Source of the DNA: Rhea pennata
Taxonomy: Eukaryota; Chordata; Aves; Rheiformes; Rheidae
Length of the DNA stretch: 64,000 nt
Assembly (NCBI RefSeq): GCF_028389875.1
Contig: NC_084663.1
Coordinates: 97,019,190-97,083,189, forward strand
Reading direction: 5' to 3'
Shown here: piece after piece, positions 60,001-64,000 of the stretch
Position numbering within the stretch: the first letter of the stretch is position 1
Layout of the letters: each line of letters opens with the position of its first letter
Notes under the pieces: model-generated
What the model saw: the letters and a program-made list of their open reading frames with translations, nothing else
Told to the model about the DNA's origin: nothing
Databases searched by the model: none
Made by a program: the position numbers and the translations under genes

Positions 60001-62950
60001 AACTCTTTTCTTCCATTTCTTATTGCTAAACTTGCCCATATGTGGGAGGAGGAGATCAGCTGTAACAAATCAGACAATTAACTTAGCTGCTAGAAAACAA
60101 GACTGTGAATCACTTTCTGTGATATTAATGTACTGTTTTTAGAAGTGTCATATATACTGGCAAAAGAACATAAAATCTTAGAATAAATACAAATTTGAGG
60201 GTAGGATGGAGGAATTTTGTAGTTCATAAATTACAAACCACCCACAAGAAGTTTTGTAGGTTCTTTGTTTTAGTGAACTCTGTAAGTACTATGCAAGAGC
60301 TATGGAGCTATGCAAGAGCTTAGGAAAAAGAGGTAAAAGAAGGTGACACTGCAAGACAGAAATGAGAAGTGCTAAAAGTTTATGAGAAAAAAAAATTATG
60401 AAAATAGAAAATATCAATTGTTGTCAACAGTTTTGCTAAGCTATACTGAAAAATGTAACCTTCCTCCTGCCATGAGAGAAGTTTCTTTTCATAAAAATTC
60501 CAATTCTTGCGGGATAGGAAGGAGCTTTTTAATTCTCATTTTTTTGCCCAGCTCCAACACGTAAGCATACAGTATCAACTAGAATGAAGAATCTTTTTGA
60601 AAGGTTCACCTCAGCTTTTCCAAACTAGCACTAATGAAAAGAGATATTTAAAGTATACAGAGCGTTGTATATATGCATACACAAATAAATACTCAAAACA
60701 AGTTTTCTTTTTTTCTAACACTTAGGAGAGTGGTTTGCTTAAAGAATACATTCTTGTATAAAATGACTGCTGTTTTTAATCATCAGAGCGACCTAAATGG
60801 TAAGCTGAGGATGTTTTCTGTACAGCAAGTCACGGACTAACACCAAAACAACAACAAAAGTGAAAGACCCAGCATGCTAAAACGTAAACCAAAAACTAGA
60901 GGAAAGATGGAAAATCTGCTTGTATGTATAGCTTCTATGAATAATTCTAATGTCTGGCGAAATCCTGGCCCAGTCAACTGGCACTATTCAACTCTTTTTC
61001 TGCAAACCCAGTACACCAAAAATTGAGTTTTTATTTCTCCAGCTGGAGATTTTCCCAAGAATCTTTCACGGTACACTTAAATTAGTGTTTTAGTCAGATC
61101 AAGAAAATGATTTTCAAAAAAATCTCGTGGTCATCCCTACTTACAGCACTTTGGTTCACATTTCAGAGAGAGATCAGAGCATGCAGATTGGACTGCTTCT
61201 GGATGACATCAATCTAAAAGACGCCCTGCAGGAGCCAATCTGGTGTGCTAAAATTACTAAAGGTTACTAAGCCTGTAGAGCTAGTCTGAGTTTAAAACTT
61301 CCCAAAACATACAGTGTGGATGTCAGATTCTTGGTATCAATTGTTTCACTCTACAGACCCACTCCTATTACATCACACTACTTACAAATGTAGATATAGC
61401 CCTTGAGAGCTGGTAAGCCAAGGTAATCTGTCCATATACTGCTCTCTTCTTCCTAGCTAAGAAAGGTAATATCCTGTGTAACTCTAATCACGTAAGCAAC
61501 TCAGCCCTCTTTTAGATGCTTGATGTGGCAGAGACAGACATTCCCACACAGCAGTAGTTCAACAAATCCAGATAAAAAATGGCAGATGTAAAAAGGATTA
61601 AGACCTTGAATTTTTTCTTCCAGTTTTTGCTTGGTCAACATATAATTTTATTCATTATCAATTTTTAGTAGAGGAATTCAAGAGTGTAAGACCATAAAGC
61701 TCAAACAACTATGTAACATTCACTTATATGCAATTAGCATTTCTGGTAATGACAGCCTCTGCTTCTCAGAATTTGTAACCTGCTTGCAAGCAGTGGTCAG
61801 AATATGACCTTTTCTCCACTTGCCAAAATCTCTGATTAAAGAGGCCTAAAATTTGTAACTGAAAGAGAAAGAGAGAAAAAAAAATAAAACAGTGGCAATA
61901 TGTCACAACAGTTTTTAATAACAGAAGAGTTTGAACTCTGCAGATCAATAACTCATTTTACCTTTGATACCTTTGACTTAAAAGACCAATACGGAATTGA
62001 CCTTTTTTTCAGACTTATTCTTTTCAATCTAGACATTCTGATTTTTGTTATGAGTCAAGGACCAAGAAATTCACCATGAGTGACATAGCCTTATGTTGCC
62101 ATGTCCCTTGGCTCCAAATCTCCTTGCCACAATCCATTAGTAATTCAAAAACTGTGACAGTTTGGGATATAATTTTAGAATATATTTAAAGCAAAAGAGA
62201 GAGATTCCATCTGAATAGAAAAAAGTTTTCTTCCTGAGAAGCACAAAGAAAATCTGCTGTGGAACGGGCTTCAAAAGCAAAAAGGCATTGTACAAGTAGA
62301 ATAAAAAGAGAATAAAATGTATGTACAGCTGCTAGACATAGCATGCTGATTCACGTATTTTTCAGGACTGTGTTGCTTCTTAAAATGCATTAAACAAAAT
62401 ATGAAAATTGAAGTTTTTCAAAGCTGACTCTGGTGTTCTTAGTCACACAATTCTCCTAAAAATGAAATCTGTACGAGTTGTGAGGTTGAATCTCCCAGTC
62501 AAGTCTGAAAACCTCAACCTAAGGGAGACAAGCATCAACTGCAGGAATGATATTCAAAAGTTAAAAGCACTGAGTTTTGACACAATAGAGATACAATACA
62601 GTGAACTTCAGAGGTTTATGACTGTGGTGGTATTCAAATGGAAGAAGCATAAATAATCCAAGCTTGAAAATATAAGACATATTAGAAGGTAGAGGGCTTA
62701 ACCACGAGTGTACATTTTGAACTCAAATTTTGAAGAGGAAAAAAAAAAAGTTTTTTCCTTTGTTTTTTGTAAATAAGTTGCCTTCCAAGTTGATAAGTGA
62801 CCTTACCGAGTAAGCGGTTTTATATTATGACAATGAGGTGGTTGTGAACTCAGTGTTACAGGATGGGAAGAAGGAACTTTGTATTCATCATCATCATCTG
62901 TATGGTCTCTTGATTTATCAGTGAGTGAATTTGCTACAGGAACAGGGCAC
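47770..62950 (-). CDS. CBLB: CBLB (Cbl-b E3 ubiquitin ligase), 3' coding part, six exons
   Basis: Minus-strand exons, in transcript order 62950-62807, 58260-58172, 58058-57927, 56662-56522, 52711-52592 and 48032-47770, join into one frame of about 295 residues ending in TAG. Cbl-b is a cytosolic RING E3 ligase that ubiquitinates activated receptor and signalling proteins and sets the threshold of T-cell activation. The TKB, linker and RING parts lie beyond 64000. The part here is the adaptor tail: acidic stretch with Tyr (DDDDEYKVP), proline-rich SH3 ligands ([28 protein letters not shown]), Tyr motifs (SDYDLL, QEYDQLP) and a C-terminal UBA domain. It matches remembered human CBLB almost throughout, and the final [10 protein letters not shown] is identical. 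All phases agree across the joins. Confidence 0.97.
48033..52591 (-). other. CBLB: CBLB last intron, 4559 bp
   Basis: Bounded by GTAAGG and GAAACAG on the minus strand. It has a C-rich run near 48628 and short A/T runs. Nothing else is recognised. Confidence 0.85.
52592..52711 (-). CDS. CBLB: CBLB exon: PLPPARR and EYDQLP motifs
   Basis: On the minus strand the acceptor is TTTTTTTACAG and the donor TCAG|GTAAGG, the strongest donor of the gene in this window. It encodes [18 protein letters not shown], then [19 protein letters not shown] and SSS. It is very close to human ([11 protein letters not shown] is identical). It is 120 nt long. Confidence 0.95.
52712..56521 (-). other. CBLB: CBLB intron, 3810 bp
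   Basis: Bounded by GTAGGA and TTTACAG on the minus strand. It has a G-rich run near 55746-55765. No coding or repeat family is recognised. Confidence 0.85.
56522..56662 (-). CDS. CBLB: CBLB exon: polyproline stretch
   Basis: On the minus strand the acceptor is AAATGCAG and the donor CTG|GTAGGA. It encodes [20 protein letters not shown], then [15 protein letters not shown] and GHELFLHPP. The six-proline run followed by Ala-Arg is shared with human CBLB. The CCA/CCT repeats appear on the + strand as a GGTGGTGGT tract. It is 141 nt long. Confidence 0.94.
56663..57926 (-). other. CBLB: CBLB intron with weak donor, 1264 bp
   Basis: Starts GTTGCA and ends AAATGCAG on the minus strand. No repeats are recognised. 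The poor donor is discussed as a finding. Confidence 0.85.
57927..58058 (-). CDS. CBLB: CBLB exon: [10 protein letters not shown] and SDYDLL motifs
   Basis: On the minus strand the acceptor is GTCATTCAG. It encodes [20 protein letters not shown], then [18 protein letters not shown] and [14 protein letters not shown] is a class-type SH3 ligand, and SDYDLL is conserved in human. The donor TAG|GTTGCA departs from consensus at +3 to +6, yet the frame and the next exon demand it. It is 132 nt long. Confidence 0.93.
   Translation of the reverse strand, partial: EMSMMHPPFRYLCHLHDLLPETTQNTALCSTGHPPIMIFWCPL
58172..58260 (-). CDS. CBLB: CBLB exon: short Cys/Asn-rich linker
   Basis: On the minus strand the acceptor is TGTCTTCAG and the donor CTAG|GTATAT. 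It encodes [20 protein letters not shown] and MKKSKHPEL. The human counterpart continues for a few residues (SIYLK) before the junction; here reading past the donor gives GIYF and then no usable donor, so this exon looks five codons shorter. It is 89 nt long with one base carried over at each end. The downstream intron is only 113 bp. Confidence 0.9.
58261..62806 (-). other. CBLB: CBLB intron, 4546 bp
   Basis: Bounded by GTAAGG and TCTTCAG on the minus strand. It contains the purine-rich tract at 59180-59270 and a short direct repeat (CTATGCAAGAGCT) near 60289 and 60308. Confidence 0.85.
59180..59270. repeat. purine-rich (GA-type) low-complexity tract
   Basis: Nearly pure A/G sequence with GAGA and GAAA units inside a CBLB intron. 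Overlapping open frames here are low-complexity artefacts. Confidence 0.85.
62807..62950 (-). CDS. CBLB: CBLB exon: acidic region with DEYK motif
   Basis: On the minus strand the acceptor is TCCGTAG and the donor CG|GTAAGG. It encodes [20 protein letters not shown], then [18 protein letters not shown] and IKPLTR. The Asp run is encoded by GAT repeats (visible as tcatcatcatc near 62888). The DEYKVP tyrosine is conserved with human CBLB. The exon is 144 nt long, starts with the last base of a Lys codon and ends inside an Arg codon. Confidence 0.95.
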
Positions 62951-64000
62951 CTACGGAGATGCGAAAAAGATCAGCTTTAGTTTAATTATTACAGAATCTC
63001 CTTTAGCCTAAATGTCCTTAAAATACATATCTACATATAAGGAAACAAAAAAACCCATGTCAAACTAAAAATTATATGGTTACTGGCTTTTCTTTCGTTT
63101 TAAGAAAGCACAACATAGCAGAGAATTGCAAAGAATTAGACTGCAAAACAAATACTTAAATGGCTTTAATCTGCTTGCATTTATCAAAAGAACAAAATAA
63201 AAATTAATTCAGAGCAAAGAATATTTAGCAGGGCTCAGGGAGGGAGTGGCCAGTCATCCTTTCAGTGAAACTTTGTTCCAGCCATACCATTATTGAACTT
63301 CAAGAATTTGCCTATAATTTTGAAGTATTTATACTTCGAACTGGAATTGTCATCTTAAACACTAACTCATATTTCTTTTGGAAGCAGCAGAAGCTGAGGA
63401 ATGAGGTAGAATATACCATTTCCATTTTCAGGTAACAAGTTTGAACACTGCTGGATCTGACTTTTTTTAAAAAAAACTAAAACTCCTACTGTCTGATTTT
63501 CTGCTGCACGAGCTTACATAAAATGTTAGGCAAAAACTTCATTTTAGAGAGCACTGTATGCTGAAAGTGATTCTGTTATATTTCAACAAGATCAGCATTT
63601 TATCTTTTGCCCTTTTAAAGATATAACTAGCTAGATTATAGGTCTGGCGATCGATATGCGCTCTTTTATACATATAGCTCCTCCATCTGTAGTGATTACA
63701 ATGATACATTTAAACAAATAAGAAGCTCACCAAACATTCAAAATGCAAAAGGTTACATTAAGGGCTTAATTCACTTCCATCACACATGAAAACCACAAAC
63801 GTCTGATTCTTCAACTAGCTGTACACCAACAGCAGTGAGTGTATGACTTCAGAAATTATGTGGATATTAACGTATGCAGTAAATAGTACATTTATTCTTT
63901 GCCACAAAAAAAGCCAACAGCTTAAGGACCTATAAAAAAGATATGCAATGCATTCATGATCATTTTGATGTATGGTTGATAGTATGGCTAATGGCCCCTG
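62951..64000 (-). other. CBLB: CBLB intron running out of the window
   Basis: No further CBLB exon found before the window end. I see nothing else in it. Confidence 0.7.

Noticed and set aside
1..64000. Search for CRISPR arrays, operons, phage or toxin-type systems
   Set aside because: No regularly spaced repeats, no dense gene clusters and no ribosome-binding-site pattern; exon-intron structure shows a vertebrate locus.

Overview
This is vertebrate nuclear DNA, almost certainly avian. It is AT-rich, non-operonic and intron-rich, carries CR1 LINE 3' ends with the bird-type 8-bp tail, and has two SINEs with a tRNA-Ile-like head joined to a CR1 tail. From family knowledge such tRNA-Ile/CR1 SINEs are best known from passerines (TguSINE-type), so a perching bird is the likeliest source, though I cannot prove that from the window. 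I see no prokaryotic gene, CRISPR array, operon or intact virus.

Two real protein-coding genes are present, both as 3' halves, and they converge tail to tail. On the left (+ strand) are the last seven coding exons of ALCAM (CD166; BEN/SC1/DM-GRASP in birds) at 3172-14398, followed by a 3' UTR that is itself split by an intron and ends near 18445. These exons encode the last two Ig-like domains, the membrane-proximal stalk (with a 39-nt exon), the transmembrane helix and the short cytoplasmic tail. On the right (- strand) are the last six coding exons of CBLB, from 62950 down to the stop codon at 47770-47772. They encode the acidic/tyrosine region, the proline-rich SH3-binding region and the C-terminal UBA domain. 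The 3' UTR probably ends near 46995. Exon edges were set by reading splice sites and checking phase: every junction keeps the frame.

The roughly 28.5 kb between the two genes (about 18450-46990) has no gene I can support. It holds CR1 fragments, the two opposed SINEs, microsatellites, a CpG-rich patch with a perfect CRE octamer, a 14-bp homeodomain-like palindrome and some stretches that look like conserved non-coding DNA. Introns hold homopolymer runs, another CpG patch, CR1 pieces and a few open frames of doubtful meaning.

The two genes are not a functional unit. ALCAM is an adhesion receptor (homophilic, and CD6 ligand) and CBLB an E3 ubiquitin ligase that restrains lymphocyte activation. 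Their adjacency matches the known vertebrate gene order. The most interesting details are splicing-related: a GC-AG intron in ALCAM whose correct use preserves an N-glycosylation sequon, a very weak 5' splice site in CBLB, and a CBLB exon that appears shortened relative to human. I did not find an undescribed biological system here.
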